64,000 nucleotides of DNA from Gaiella sp. (lineage in GTDB: Bacteria > Actinomycetota > Thermoleophilia > Gaiellales > Gaiellaceae): the NCBI GenBank assembly GCA_027493885.1, contig JAOSJZ010000001.1:2350622-2414621 (forward strand), given 5' to 3'. This document shows, one piece after another, positions 53,867 to 62,976 of the stretch; the stretch's first letter is position 1; the number at the start of each line of letters is the position of its first letter. The notes under the pieces were generated by a model. That model did no database searches and was not told the origin of the DNA. It worked only from the letters and a program-made list of their open reading frames with translations. Position numbers and translations under genes: made by a program.

Positions 53867-56589
53867 CCGACCGAGGTATCGACCGCTCGCAGACGCGGCT
53901 TGAGCGGCACCACCTGCGCCGACTCGCCGGCGAACGGCAGGAGCAAGCGGAAGGTGGTGCCGGCCCCGTCGCGGTCGACGAGCTCGAGCGCGCCCCCGTG
54001 CGCCTCGGCGATGCGGCGCGAGATGACCAGCCCGAGGCCCGTCCCCGGGATCGAGCGGGCGACGGCATCGCGGCTGCGGAAGAACCGCTCGAACAGGCGC
54101 CCCCTCTCGTCCCGCGGGATCCCGGGCCCGGAGTCTTCGACCTCGACCGAGCACACCTCCCCCGCCGCGCCGATGCGCACGTCGACGGTGCCGTGCTCCG
54201 GCGTGAACTTGACGGCGTTCGAGAGCAGGTTGTCCATCACCTGGCCGATGCGCATCGCATCGGCATGGACGACGAGCGGGCCGTCGTCATCGACCCGGAT
54301 CGCGATCGACTTCCGGTTCGCGGCCGGCTCGACCCGCTCGACGCTCTGGCGGACGACGTCGCCGATCTCGACGTCGGTTGGCCGGATCGACACGCTGGCG
54401 GTCTCGGACTGCTGGATGAGAAGCAGATCGTCGACGAGCTGCGTGAGCCTCGTCGCGTTGCGCTGCACGACTTCGAGGAACTGCCTGCCCTCGGTCCCCG
54501 CCGTCGTGAGATCGTCCTCGAGCAGCTCGGCGTACCCGGCGATCGCCGCAAGCGGCGTACGCAGCTCGTGGGAGACCGTCGCGACGAACTCGTCCTTCGC
54601 GCGTGCGGCAGCCCGCTCCGGCGTCGTCTCCCGCAGCGAGAAGATCCGCCCCATGAGGACGCCGTTCGTTCCGCGGACCGGGGCCGTGCGGCCGATGAAC
54701 GAGCGCCCGCTCGCCGCGAGCGTGAACTCGCCGACGTACTCGCCCTCCGGATCGTCCGCCACCGCGGCGAACAGGCGGTCGAACTCCTCGTCCGTCACGG
54801 CTTGCCGCGAGAGCTGCCCGATCCGATCCCAGATCGTGCCCGCTCCGGTGAGCCCGAGGTCGGTCCAGAACGCGTCCATCGCCGCGTTCGAGAACAGCAC
54901 CTCGCCGCGGATGTCGGTCATCAGGATGCCGTCGGTGGACGCGTCGAGGACGGCCCTGCTCTGCGCGAGCAGACGCTCGCGCTGGGCCTCGGCGGCGCGG
55001 CGCTGGGTCACGTCGAGGATCGTCCCGAGGAAGCCCGCCTCCTCGCCCCGCTCACCCGGCATCGGCACGGCCCGGCCAGCCACCCACACCCTGGATCCGT
55101 CCGGCCGCCGCAGCCGGTACTCGATCGCGAATGGCGAACCGTCGCGCACCAACGCGCTCCACGCACTCACGACGCGCTCGGTGTCCCTGGGGTCGAGGGC
55201 GCTCTTCCAGCCGTCGCCGCGCGCCTCCTCCTCCGGGAGCCCCGCGAGCTCCTGCCACTTCGCGTTCACGAAGATGCACGACCCCGTCGTGTCCGTCGCG
55301 ATGATCCCGACCGGTGCGCTGCCGACGAGCGTGCCCGTGAAGTGGGCCTGGCGCCGAAGCTCGCGCTCGAGCTCCCGCTGTGCGCTCAGGTCGAACGCCA
55401 TCGCCATGAAGCCGGGTTGGCTGCCGAAGCTCTCCCGCATGGCGGTGACCGTCAGCGACACGGGCACGCGGCCGCCGTCCCTGCGGACGTAGGTCCACTC
55501 GCGCGTCTCGGCCTGGTTTCGCCGGGCCGCGGCGACGAGCACCTCGAATCCGGGACGGATACCCAGCTCTGCGGCACGGGCGGCGAGCTCCTGCGCGTCG
55601 TGGAACAGTGTCAGCCGCTCGCGACCCACCACCGCGTCCGCCGAGTAGCCGAGCATGCGCTCGGCGCCGACGTTGAAGACGGTGACGACTCCGTCGACGT
55701 CGGTCCCGATGATCGGCTGCTCGGTCGCCGCGCGCAGGACGCTCGAGAACCGCTCGGCTTCCTTCCGGGCCCGGCTCTCGGCGACGTCGATCGATCGCGC
55801 CGTCCAGAGCAGCACCGGGAGCGAGACGGCAATCGTGCCGATCAGGAACAGGAGCACGCCGACGTCGAAGCCGAACCAGCCCGCGTTGGCCCCGCGGCCG
55901 ATCGGGACGACGAAGGTCGCCGGGACGAGCACCACGACCGGCAGCAGCCGCCGGAGGAGGCGCCCGCCCGGCGACTCGCGCAGGACGACTGCGGTCGCAC
56001 CCTCGAAGGGCGCGAGCACGAGCGCGGAGGCCACGAGCAGCAGGATCCCGGCGCTCGTGGGGACGGCGAGCGACGTCTCCTCCGAGTGCCAGTAGAGATC
56101 GTCGAGCGCCGACGCGTAGCCGACGAGCCCGACGAGCCCGATTCCGCCAGCGACGAGCAGCGGCACGTGGGACGCGACCCGCACGGCCCGCCGGAGGCTG
56201 TCCAAGCCGAGCATCCCGAGCGCGGCCAGGAGCAGGGCGATCGACGCTCCGAGCGACATCCGCCCGGGCGTCGAGCCCGTCGAGAACGGGTCGTCGAGCA
56301 CGAGCTCGTCCAGGCCGAGGGAGCGGCTGCGAAGGTGCTCGACGAGTGAGGCCACTGCGAGCAGAGCCGCCGCCACCTCGAGCACCGTTCGCAGCCGCTC
56401 GTGGCCGGTTCGCCGGAGCACGCACGCCGTGCCGAGGGCGACGAGGCAGAGCGCGGTGTTGACCTTCATCGGCGTCGACCCCGGGACGATCCGGGTCAGG
56501 GCCTCGTCCTCGATCGCCCAGCCGACCAGCACGACGACGCCGAGCGCCATTGCTGCGGCGCCGAGGAGCCGGCCGACGACGACGGTCAT
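53863..56589 (-). CDS. Multi-PAS membrane histidine kinase
   Basis: 908 residues, ATG 56587-56589. About seven or eight hydrophobic helices fill residues 1-265 (VGRLLGAAAMALGVVVLVGW and others), forming an integral sensor. Three PAS domains follow (about 275-395, 400-525, 530-650); VVTVFNVGAERMLGYSADAV and GSCIFVNAKWQELAGLPEEE are typical. HisKA has DEFVATVSHELRTPLAAIAG (His about 674). HATPase shows VDDDGPLVVHADAMRIGQVM, then SVEVEDSGPGIPRDERGRLF and GTGLGLVISRRIAEAHGGAL. First gene of a four-gene coupled operon; divergent from the ABC-F gene (78 bp). Confidence 0.93.
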   Translation of the reverse strand: MTVVVGRLLGAAAMALGVVVLVGWAIEDEALTRIVPGSTPMKVNTALCLVALGTACVLRRTGHERLRTVLEVAAALLAVASLVEHLRSRSLGLDELVLDDPFSTGSTPGRMSLGASIALLLAALGMLGLDSLRRAVRVASHVPLLVAGGIGLVGLVGYASALDDLYWHSEETSLAVPTSAGILLLVASALVLAPFEGATAVVLRESPGGRLLRRLLPVVVLVPATFVVPIGRGANAGWFGFDVGVLLFLIGTIAVSLPVLLWTARSIDVAESRARKEAERFSSVLRAATEQPIIGTDVDGVVTVFNVGAERMLGYSADAVVGRERLTLFHDAQELAARAAELGIRPGFEVLVAAARRNQAETREWTYVRRDGGRVPVSLTVTAMRESFGSQPGFMAMAFDLSAQRELERELRRQAHFTGTLVGSAPVGIIATDTTGSCIFVNAKWQELAGLPEEEARGDGWKSALDPRDTERVVSAWSALVRDGSPFAIEYRLRRPDGSRVWVAGRAVPMPGERGEEAGFLGTILDVTQRRAAEAQRERLLAQSRAVLDASTDGILMTDIRGEVLFSNAAMDAFWTDLGLTGAGTIWDRIGQLSRQAVTDEEFDRLFAAVADDPEGEYVGEFTLAASGRSFIGRTAPVRGTNGVLMGRIFSLRETTPERAAARAKDEFVATVSHELRTPLAAIAGYAELLEDDLTTAGTEGRQFLEVVQRNATRLTQLVDDLLLIQQSETASVSIRPTDVEIGDVVRQSVERVEPAANRKSIAIRVDDDGPLVVHADAMRIGQVMDNLLSNAVKFTPEHGTVDVRIGAAGEVCSVEVEDSGPGIPRDERGRLFERFFRSRDAVARSIPGTGLGLVISRRIAEAHGGALELVDRDGAGTTFRLLLPFAGESAQVVPLKPRLRAVDTSVG

Positions 56590-56667
56590 CCAGCATTCAT
56601 CGGCGCGATGCCCGCGTGGGATGAGTTCGACCCGCGCGAGGCCCTCGTTCTCCGCGATCCTTCGTGC

Positions 56668-58566
56668 ATGGCAGTCCTCATCGCCTCGGGCCTCCGTAAG
56701 GAGCTCTCCGGAGACCCCCTCTTCGACGGAGTCTCTTTCCGCCTGCGCCGCGGCGACCGGCTCGCGCTCGCGGGGCCGAACGGGGCGGGGAAGACGACCC
56801 TGCTGCGCGCCATCGTCGGCGAGACCTCGCTACAGGGCGGCGAGCTCGCCTTCGCGAAGGACACCCGCGTCGCGCTCCACGACCAGCGGCCGCCGCGCGG
56901 CCAGAGGCTCAGCCTGCGCGAGTACGCGCTCTCGGGCGCCGGCGACCTGGTCGCGATCGAGGACGAGCTCCGACGGCTCGAGCAGGCGATGGCCGGCGGC
57001 GACCACGCGCCCGCGACGCTTCGCCGCTACAGCGACGCGCAGGCGCGGCTCGAGCACGCCGGCGGCTGGGCCTGGCGCGACCGCGCCGCCTCGATCGTCC
57101 GCGGCCTCGGCTTCGGCGACCCGGACCTCGACCGGCCGCTCGACACGTTCTCCGGCGGCGAGCTCACCCGCGCCTCGCTCGCCCGCGCGCTCTCCGCCGA
57201 CCCGGACCTGCTCCTGCTCGACGAGCCAACGAACCACCTCGACATCGAGAGCCTCGAGTGGCTCGAGCGCGAGCTGACGTCCCTCGACGCGGCCGTGATC
57301 CTCGTGGCGCACGACCGCTGGTTCCTCGAGGCCGTGACCACGGCGGTGCTCGAGCTCGGCGGGCCGAAGCCGTTCTTCTTCGACGGCCCCTGGCACGAGT
57401 GGCGACGCGAGAAGGCGGCGCGCGCGTCCGCGGCCGCGGCGCAACTCGGCCGCGTCACGGACGACATCGAGCGCCTCGAGCGGTTCGTCGCGCGGTTCCG
57501 CTACAAGAAGTCGAAGGCGAAGCAGGCGCAGGCGAAGCTCTCGCAGATCGGCCGCCTCGAGAAGGAGCGTCGCGCGGCCAGCCAGGAGCTCGAGGCGATG
57601 ACGAAGCGGCGCCGGACGCTCGGCTTCGAGTTCCTCGAGCCCGCGCGCTCGGGGCGGATCGTCCTCGACGCGGAAGGGCTCGTCGTCTCGGCCGGAGACA
57701 AGCTGCTGCTCGACGGCGCCTCGCTCGTCCTCGAACGGGGTGAGCACGTCGCCCTCGTCGGCCCGAACGGCTCCGGCAAGACGACGTTGCTAGAGACGCT
57801 GCTCGGGCAGCGCGAGCCGGACGAGGGGCGGATCAAGATCGGCCACGGGGTCGTCCCGGCGTACTTCTCCCAGCACGAGGCGGAGCTGCCCGAGCACGGC
57901 ACGATCCTCGATGTCACCGCCGCGGCGACGAAGCTGCCGAGGCCGCAGGCGCAGAACCTCCTCGGCCGCTTCCTCTTCTCGGGCTGGGAGACCCACGAGA
58001 AGCAGGTCTCGGTGCTCTCGGGCGGCGAGCGCCGGCGGCTGGCGCTCGCGCTCGTCGTCGCCTCGGGCGCGAACCTGCTGGTGCTCGACGAGCCGACGAA
58101 TCACCTCGATCTCTCCAGCCGCGAGGCGCTCGAGGCCGCGCTCGAGGCCTTCCCGGGCACGGTGCTCCTCGTCTCGCACGACCGCGCCGTTCTCGACGCC
58201 GTGCCCGACCGCATCGTGGCCGTCGAGGACCTCACCTTGCGCTCCTACGACGGCGGCTGGGCCGATCTCGTCCGCGAGCGGGAATCGACGCAGGAGTCGA
58301 TTCCCGCCAAGCCCGGGCCCAGGCGTGCCGCGAAGCCGAAGGAGGCGGCGGCTCCGCCCCGGAACCGCGAGCTCGACCGGGTCGAGCAGCGGATCGGCGA
58401 GCTCGAGGTCACGGTCGGCGAGCTCGAGGCGCGCCTCGCGGAGAGCTGGACCGACATGGACCTCCTCGCGTCCTACACCGCGGCCCGCGAGGAGCTCGAC
58501 GACCTGCTCGAGCGGTGGGAGGAGCTCTTCGAGGCGGCACAGGCCGCTGCGACGACGGAGTCGTGA
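56668..58566 (+). CDS. ABC-F family ATPase
   Basis: 632 residues from ATG 56668. Two ABC cassettes without membrane helices. Cassette 1: LAGPNGAGKTTLLRAIVGE (Walker A), TFSGGELTRASLARAL, LLLLDEPTNHLDIESLEWLE. A linker arm (about 235-320) has KKSKAKQAQAKLSQIGRLEK. Cassette 2: LVGPNGSGKTTLLETLLGQ, VLSGGERRRLALALVV, LLVLDEPTNHLDLSSREALE. The C-terminal region (about 565-632) is a coiled coil (RVEQRIGELEVTVGELEARL). ABC-F proteins act on the ribosome; some protect against antibiotics. Closest in layout to the Uup/EttA-type housekeeping group. Which one is unsure. Confidence 0.92.
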   Translation: MAVLIASGLRKELSGDPLFDGVSFRLRRGDRLALAGPNGAGKTTLLRAIVGETSLQGGELAFAKDTRVALHDQRPPRGQRLSLREYALSGAGDLVAIEDELRRLEQAMAGGDHAPATLRRYSDAQARLEHAGGWAWRDRAASIVRGLGFGDPDLDRPLDTFSGGELTRASLARALSADPDLLLLDEPTNHLDIESLEWLERELTSLDAAVILVAHDRWFLEAVTTAVLELGGPKPFFFDGPWHEWRREKAARASAAAAQLGRVTDDIERLERFVARFRYKKSKAKQAQAKLSQIGRLEKERRAASQELEAMTKRRRTLGFEFLEPARSGRIVLDAEGLVVSAGDKLLLDGASLVLERGEHVALVGPNGSGKTTLLETLLGQREPDEGRIKIGHGVVPAYFSQHEAELPEHGTILDVTAAATKLPRPQAQNLLGRFLFSGWETHEKQVSVLSGGERRRLALALVVASGANLLVLDEPTNHLDLSSREALEAALEAFPGTVLLVSHDRAVLDAVPDRIVAVEDLTLRSYDGGWADLVRERESTQESIPAKPGPRRAAKPKEAAAPPRNRELDRVEQRIGELEVTVGELEARLAESWTDMDLLASYTAAREELDDLLERWEELFEAAQAAATTES

Positions 58567-58722
58567 TCAGTCGAGCCGTGCCTCGAGCCGGCTGATCCGC
58601 TCGCCGGGGTCGCGGATCACGTCTCGTTCGAGCCGCTCCAGTGCGTGGATGACCCACATGGTGTGCATACCGATGACGCCGAGCAGCGCCGCGCCGATCG
58701 CGAAGACCTGGAGCCACTCCAT
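58567..58722 (-). CDS. 51-residue membrane peptide
   Basis: 51 residues from ATG 58720-58722, stopping at TGA 58567-58569 directly next to the ABC-F stop (tail to tail, no gap). A hydrophobic helix at the start (LQVFAIGAALLGVIGMHTMW, about 4-23) leads into an amphipathic, charged tail (VIHALERLERDVIRDPGERI, SRLEARLD). The layout resembles short cytochrome- or secretion-associated anchors. No family recognised. It is too short for routine gene finding. Confidence 0.5.
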   Translation of the reverse strand: MEWLQVFAIGAALLGVIGMHTMWVIHALERLERDVIRDPGERISRLEARLD

Positions 58723-58828
58723 CCGTACAGTGTGCATGTTTGCGTTGCTTCGATCTGTGCCGACTTCGTGCCGATGACGAACGTGTGACGTGCGGACGTC
58801 CCGGGGGCGTAGAGAGGGCGTGCACGCG

Positions 58829-59338
58829 ATGACGCTCGAGCAACCGCTCGCGACGCGCCCGCCCTCGAGCGTCGCCGAGGCGGCGGAGGCGCACCTCGAC
58901 GACGTCTTCGGCTACCTCCTCTACCTGACCCGCGACCGGGAGACGGCAGAGGACCTCTCGAGCTCGACGTTCGAGAAGGCCCTGCGGCTGTGGGACCGCT
59001 TCGATCCGCGCCGCGGGAGCGCGCGTACCTGGCTGCTCGGGATCGCGCGGACGACGGCGCTCGACTGGTTTCGCGCGGAGTCGCGCAGGCGCAGACGCGA
59101 GGAGGCGGCGGCGCTCGACGAGCGCGTCGAGGAGACGTTCGCCGAGGGGCTCTCGCCCGAGCTCGAAGCCGCGCTCGCCGAGCTCTCCGCCGGCGAGCGC
59201 GAGGTGCTCGCGCTGCGGATCGTGCTCGAGCTGGACGGCGAGGCGACGGCGCGCGTGCTCGGGATCAGCCCGACGGCGGTCTCGACCCGGCTCAGCCGGG
59301 CTCTCAAGCGACTCGAGGAGAGGGTGAATCAGGGATGA
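58829..59338 (+). CDS. ECF-type RNA polymerase sigma factor
   Basis: 169 residues from ATG 58829, after AGAGAGGG (11 nt upstream). Alternative GTG 58820. Region 2: VFGYLLYLTRDRETAEDLSS, FEKALRLWDRFDPRRGSART, then WLLGIARTTALDWFRAESRR. Region 4: ELSAGEREVLALRIVLELDG and GISPTAVSTRLSRALKRLEE (helix-turn-helix). Residues between are acidic. Coupled to the DUF4349 gene by ATGA, the usual layout of an ECF sigma with its membrane anti-sigma factor. The transcribed regulon cannot be told from here. Confidence 0.93.
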   Translation: MTLEQPLATRPPSSVAEAAEAHLDDVFGYLLYLTRDRETAEDLSSSTFEKALRLWDRFDPRRGSARTWLLGIARTTALDWFRAESRRRRREEAAALDERVEETFAEGLSPELEAALAELSAGEREVLALRIVLELDGEATARVLGISPTAVSTRLSRALKRLEERVNQG

Positions 59339-60375
59339 GCGTGAACGAGATCGTGGACGAGCTGCGCGGCTCGCGCCCCCGGGCCTCGGAGGCGCTGCGG
59401 CTCCAGGTGCTGACGCTCTCCGCTTCCCCGCCGCCACGCGCGCCGTCGCTCCTCGCGCGCCTCCGCGGGACGCGCCGCCTGCTGCTCGCGCTTCCGGCCG
59501 CCGCAGGCCTCGCCGTGCTCGCCGCGACGGCGATCGGGGTGACGCGGCCGGCGCCTGCGCCCGTCGCGCGCGAGGCGGTCGCGACCGGCGCGACGGCGGA
59601 GCCCAGCATCGGCGCGACACCGCCGCCGGCTATGTTCGCCGGGCCGGCGCAGGACTCCGCGGCGGCCGCTCAGGCAAAGGCGCCCGCGCCGACGACGGGG
59701 CGGGCGCAGCGCTACGGCGCGACGCTCACCCTCGGAGTCGAGGACACCGACGAGCTCTCGGCCGCGACGCAGCAGGCGCTTGCGATCGCGCGCGACCTCG
59801 GCGGCTACGTCGTCTCGGTGCAGTACGCCACCGGCGACACCGGTGCGGCGTCGCTGACGCTGCGTGTCCCCTCGGCGCAGGCCGCGGCTGCCGTCACGCG
59901 CCTCTCCAGCCTCGGCACGATCCTCGCGCAGAACGTCCAGATCGACGATCTGCAGGAGTCGCTCGACACGCTCGACGGGCAGATCGAGCGAGTCCGCGCG
60001 CAGATCGCCGCGCTGACCGCCGCGATCGACCGCGCGGAGACCGCGGCCGAGCGGGCGCGCCTGCTCGAGCGTCGCGCCCGGACGCAGCTCGAGCTGCGCA
60101 ACCTGCGCGCGAGCCGCTCCGGGACGGCCGAGGTGGCGCGGAACGCGACGATCCAGCTCGAGCTCCGCACCGAGGAGTCGTCGGCCACGCCGGCGCCTGG
60201 CTCGCGGCTCGACCGGGCGCTCGACCGGGCGCTCGCGGTGCTCGCCTGGGAGGCCGTCGTCGCGCTCGCGATCCTCGTCGCCGCGGCGCCGCTCGCCCTC
60301 GTCGCCGTCGCCGTCTGGCTCACGCGGCGAACGCGGCGCCGCCGCGAGGAGGACAGGCTCCTCGCAGCCTCGTAG
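59335..60375 (+). CDS. DUF4349 membrane protein, probable anti-sigma partner
   Basis: 346 residues from ATG 59335, overlapping the sigma stop. Cytoplasmic N-terminus (MSVNEIVDELRGSRPRASEA, about 1-40), one helix (LLLALPAAAGLAVLAATAIG, about 50-69), a Pro/Ala-rich linker, a DUF4349 domain (about 120-290) with AIARDLGGYVVSVQYATGDT, ASLTLRVPSAQAAAAVTRLS and a long coiled coil (QESLDTLDGQIERVRAQIAA), and a final helix (about 305-330). The C-terminal tail is basic. The gene order suggests it holds the sigma factor at the membrane; the N-terminal segment has no zinc-finger motif, so that is inference. Confidence 0.85.
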   Translation: MSVNEIVDELRGSRPRASEALRLQVLTLSASPPPRAPSLLARLRGTRRLLLALPAAAGLAVLAATAIGVTRPAPAPVAREAVATGATAEPSIGATPPPAMFAGPAQDSAAAAQAKAPAPTTGRAQRYGATLTLGVEDTDELSAATQQALAIARDLGGYVVSVQYATGDTGAASLTLRVPSAQAAAAVTRLSSLGTILAQNVQIDDLQESLDTLDGQIERVRAQIAALTAAIDRAETAAERARLLERRARTQLELRNLRASRSGTAEVARNATIQLELRTEESSATPAPGSRLDRALDRALAVLAWEAVVALAILVAAAPLALVAVAVWLTRRTRRRREEDRLLAAS

Positions 60376-60381
60376 GCATCG

Positions 60382-60951
60382 TCACCGGGCCTCCAGCGTC
60401 GCGATCAGCGCCTCCGCCACGACCTCGAGCTTGCGGCCGGAGATCTGGCTCGCCTTGCGCAGCCGCGCGAAGGCCTCGCGCTCGCTCAGCCCCTCGCGCT
60501 CCATGAGGAGGCCCTTCGCGCGCTCGATCGCCTTACGGGCGGCGAGCGCCGCGGTCAGCGAGTCCGCCTCGGCCCTCAGCGCGGCGAGCTCCTCGTGGCG
60601 GGCGCGCGCGGTCTCGATCGCGGGGAGCAGGTCGGACTCGCGGAACGGCTTCACGAGGTAGCCGAAGACGCCCGCCTCGACCGCTCGCGCGACGAGCTCC
60701 CGCTCGCCGTAGGCGGTCACCATCACGATCGGGATCGGGCGCTCCTCGAGGATCCGCCGGGCGGTGTCGATCCCGTCGAGCTTCGGCATCTTCACGTCGA
60801 GGAGTGCCAGGTCGGGCTCCTCGCTACGTGCGAGCGCGACGGCCTCCTCGCCGTCCCGTGCCTCGCCCACGACCTCGAAGCCCGCTGCCTCGAGCAGCGC
60901 TCGCAGGTCGAGGCGGATGATCGTCTCGTCCTCTGCGATCAGGATCCGCAT
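60382..60951 (-). CDS. Response regulator with ANTAR RNA-binding domain
   Basis: 189 residues from ATG 60949-60951, with TACGCT 6 nt upstream. Receiver: ILIAEDETIIRLDLRALLEA, LALLDVKMPKLDGIDTARRI (phospho-acceptor Asp about 53), MVTAYGERELVARAVEAGVF, YLVKPFRESDLLPAIETARA. ANTAR domain (about 130-185): LAARKAIERAKGLLMEREGL, SEREAFARLRKASQISGRKL. These regulators act by antitermination: binding to paired RNA hairpins. The frame continues upstream into the kinase without a stop, so a fusion is possible, but the own start and -10 favour a separate protein. Confidence 0.9.
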   Translation of the reverse strand: MRILIAEDETIIRLDLRALLEAAGFEVVGEARDGEEAVALARSEEPDLALLDVKMPKLDGIDTARRILEERPIPIVMVTAYGERELVARAVEAGVFGYLVKPFRESDLLPAIETARARHEELAALRAEADSLTAALAARKAIERAKGLLMEREGLSEREAFARLRKASQISGRKLEVVAEALIATLEAR

Positions 60952-62396
60952 CGCCCGAGCGTACTGCCCTACACGCCGGCGGGGCTGTTGGGCCGGAAAG
61001 CGCACCTCGGCACGAAAGCCGTCCCGCCCCTCGAGCACGAGCTCGCCCGCGAGCTCGTCGCGCACGAGGGCGCGGACGATGGACATCCCCGTGCCGTCAC
61101 CCGGCTCGCCGTCCGTGACCCCCGCTCCGTCGTCTCGGACGACGAGCAGGACGTCGTCGCCGTCCCGGCAGAGCGCGACCGAGACGTGCTCGCCGCCGTG
61201 CTCGAGCGCGTTCGAGAGAAGCTCGCTGAAGACGAGCGCGAGCGCTGTCGCCCGCTGCCCGGCGAGCGAGACCGGCTGCAGCTCCGCGACCACCGCCTTG
61301 CCGGCGACGAGGCCCTGCACGAGCATCGCACGGAGGCGATCGAGGAGCTCTGCGAGGTCGACGACGTCCTCGCGATGCTCCGTCAGCTCCTCGTGCACCG
61401 CGGCGATCGCGAGGATCCGGTTGACCGAGTCGGTGAGCGCCTTCTGCGGGTCGACGCCGCGCGCCCGCGCTTGCAGCCGCAGGAGCGAGGCGACGGTCTG
61501 CAGGTTGTTCTTGACCCGGTGGTGGATCTCCTGCGCGAGGACGCCGCGCAGCGCCATCCGCCCGTGCTCGAGCGCCACCGCCGCCTGGCTCGCGATCGCG
61601 TCGAGGAGCTGCCGGTCGTCCTCGGAGAACGGCGTGTCGCGATCGACCACGAGCTCGCCGATCTGGCGCCCGCGCCAGCGCAGCGGCAGGCGGACCGCGT
61701 GGGCGCCGGCACGTCCTTCGGGCCACGCGATCCGGCCGTCCTCGAGGACGACCGCGGCTCCCGTCGCCGCGAGCGACTCCACGGTCGTCCGCACGATCGC
61801 CTCGAGGGATTCCTCGAGGTAGAGGGAGTCCGAGACCGCCTCCGAGATCCGGGCGAGCGCCTCGAGCTCGTCCACGCGCCGCCGCGCCTGCGCGTAGAGC
61901 TTGGCGTGCTCGATCGATCGCCCGACCTGCGAGGCGATCGAGGTGAGGAGCGCGATCTCCCCTCCGTGAACGAGCGCGGCTCGCGGGTGCGGACGTTGAG
62001 GGCCCCCTCGAGCACGTCGCGAGCGAGAATCGGCACGGCGAGGATCGACTCGTACTCCTCCTCGCGCAGATTGGGGAACGCCTTGAAGCGCGGGTCGAGG
62101 TGAGCCCCGGACGCGATCATGATCGGTCGCCGCTCGTCGGCCGCCACGCCCGTGATCCCGACCCCCCGGCGCATGCGCGGCGCGCTCGTCGCGTCCTCGA
62201 TGCGGGTGCCGTGCGTCGCCCGCAGCACGAGCTCGTCCGTGCGCTCGTCGTAGAGGTAGACGAAGCACGCATCCGTCTCGAGCGCGGCCGCCACCTCGTG
62301 CGCGATCGCCTCGAGCACGTCCTGCAGGTCGAGGGAGGAATTGACGACGTCGGTCGTCCGCGTCAGGAGCGCCAGGTGGCGGGCGGCATCGTCCAC
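60952..62396 (-). CDS. Soluble GAF-domain histidine kinase (HisKA_2), with one apparent frameshift
   Basis: About 480 residues from GTG 62394-62396. Two GAF domains: DDAARHLALLTRTTDVVNSS, about 1-155; and LEALARISEAVSDSLYLEES, about 170-310. A HisKA_2 region follows with LAQEIHHRVKNNLQTVASLL (phospho-His), and a HATPase part with VFSELLSNALEHGGEHVSVA and LVVRDDGAGVTDGEPGDGTG. The frame breaks at the run of C at 61959-61962 (one more base would join FTEGE to IALLTSIASQVGRSIE). The 3' end is open: the same frame runs on into the receiver gene with no stop. The kinase pairs with the ANTAR regulator. Cytosolic; GAF 1 may bind a small ligand. Confidence 0.85.
60958..60963 (-). promoter_or_regulatory. 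-10 box of the ANTAR regulator gene
   Basis: TACGCT, 6 nt before ATG 60951, identical in sequence and spacing to the element at 20934-20939. Confidence 0.45.
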
Positions 62397-62439
62397 GGTC
62401 AGTCACGCAGCAAGTAACAGGCTGTTGCGTGAGGCCCCA

Positions 62440-62910
62440 TCAGTCCAGCGTCGTCAGGGTGACCGCCCCGAGCACGGGCACCGCGATCGTGAGCCCGAAG
62501 TTGAACCAGCCGACGGCGACCAGCCGCCGCCGCGTCGCCGGTGCCGACGGGTCGTTCTCGCGCAGCGCGCGCTGCAGGCGCGGCCCGAGCACGTAGTCGT
62601 GGAGGATTCCCCCGGCGACGAGAAGCGCCACGAGGACCGACTTCGCGATCAGCGTCCGGTCGAAGTCCGTCTCGAGCGCGGCACGGTTGAACCCGCCGTG
62701 CCGGTCGGTGAGCCACAGGCCCGAGAGGATCGCCGCCGCCATCGCGCTCCAGCCGAGCGGCCGCCAGCGGCGGCCGAGCGTCCGCATCGCGGTTGCGCGG
62801 GCCTCGCCCTCGAGCTGCCGGATCGCGGGCACGCCCACGAACACGAGCGCGACCGTGCCGCCCACCCAGACGGACGCCGACAGCACGTGCAGGATCCGGA
62901 GAGCGGTCAT
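62440..62910 (-). CDS. CopD-like integral membrane protein
   Basis: 156 residues from ATG 62908-62910 (GTG 62913 one codon earlier is also possible). Four helices: ALRILHVLSASVWVGGTVAL (about 3-22), WRPLGWSAMAAAILSGLWLT (about 50-69), TLIAKSVLVALLVAGGILHD (about 86-105), and GWFNFGLTIAVPVLGAVTLT (about 133-152). The His in helix 1 and in HDYVLG match the CopD/HemJ-like superfamily, which is linked to copper entry or haem. Divergent from the DUF2269-like gene with 66 bp between. Confidence 0.85.
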   Translation of the reverse strand: MTALRILHVLSASVWVGGTVALVFVGVPAIRQLEGEARATAMRTLGRRWRPLGWSAMAAAILSGLWLTDRHGGFNRAALETDFDRTLIAKSVLVALLVAGGILHDYVLGPRLQRALRENDPSAPATRRRLVAVGWFNFGLTIAVPVLGAVTLTTLD

Positions 62911-62963
62911 CACGGAAGCTCAGGCTACGGGTTTCGACTGCGACGCCCGCCGGGTGCCTCGGC

Positions 62964-62969
62964 TACGTT
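62964..62969 (+). promoter_or_regulatory. -10 box of the DUF2269-like gene
   Basis: TACGTT ends 7 nt before ATG 62977. Confidence 0.45.
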
Positions 62970-62976
62970 CGACGGA

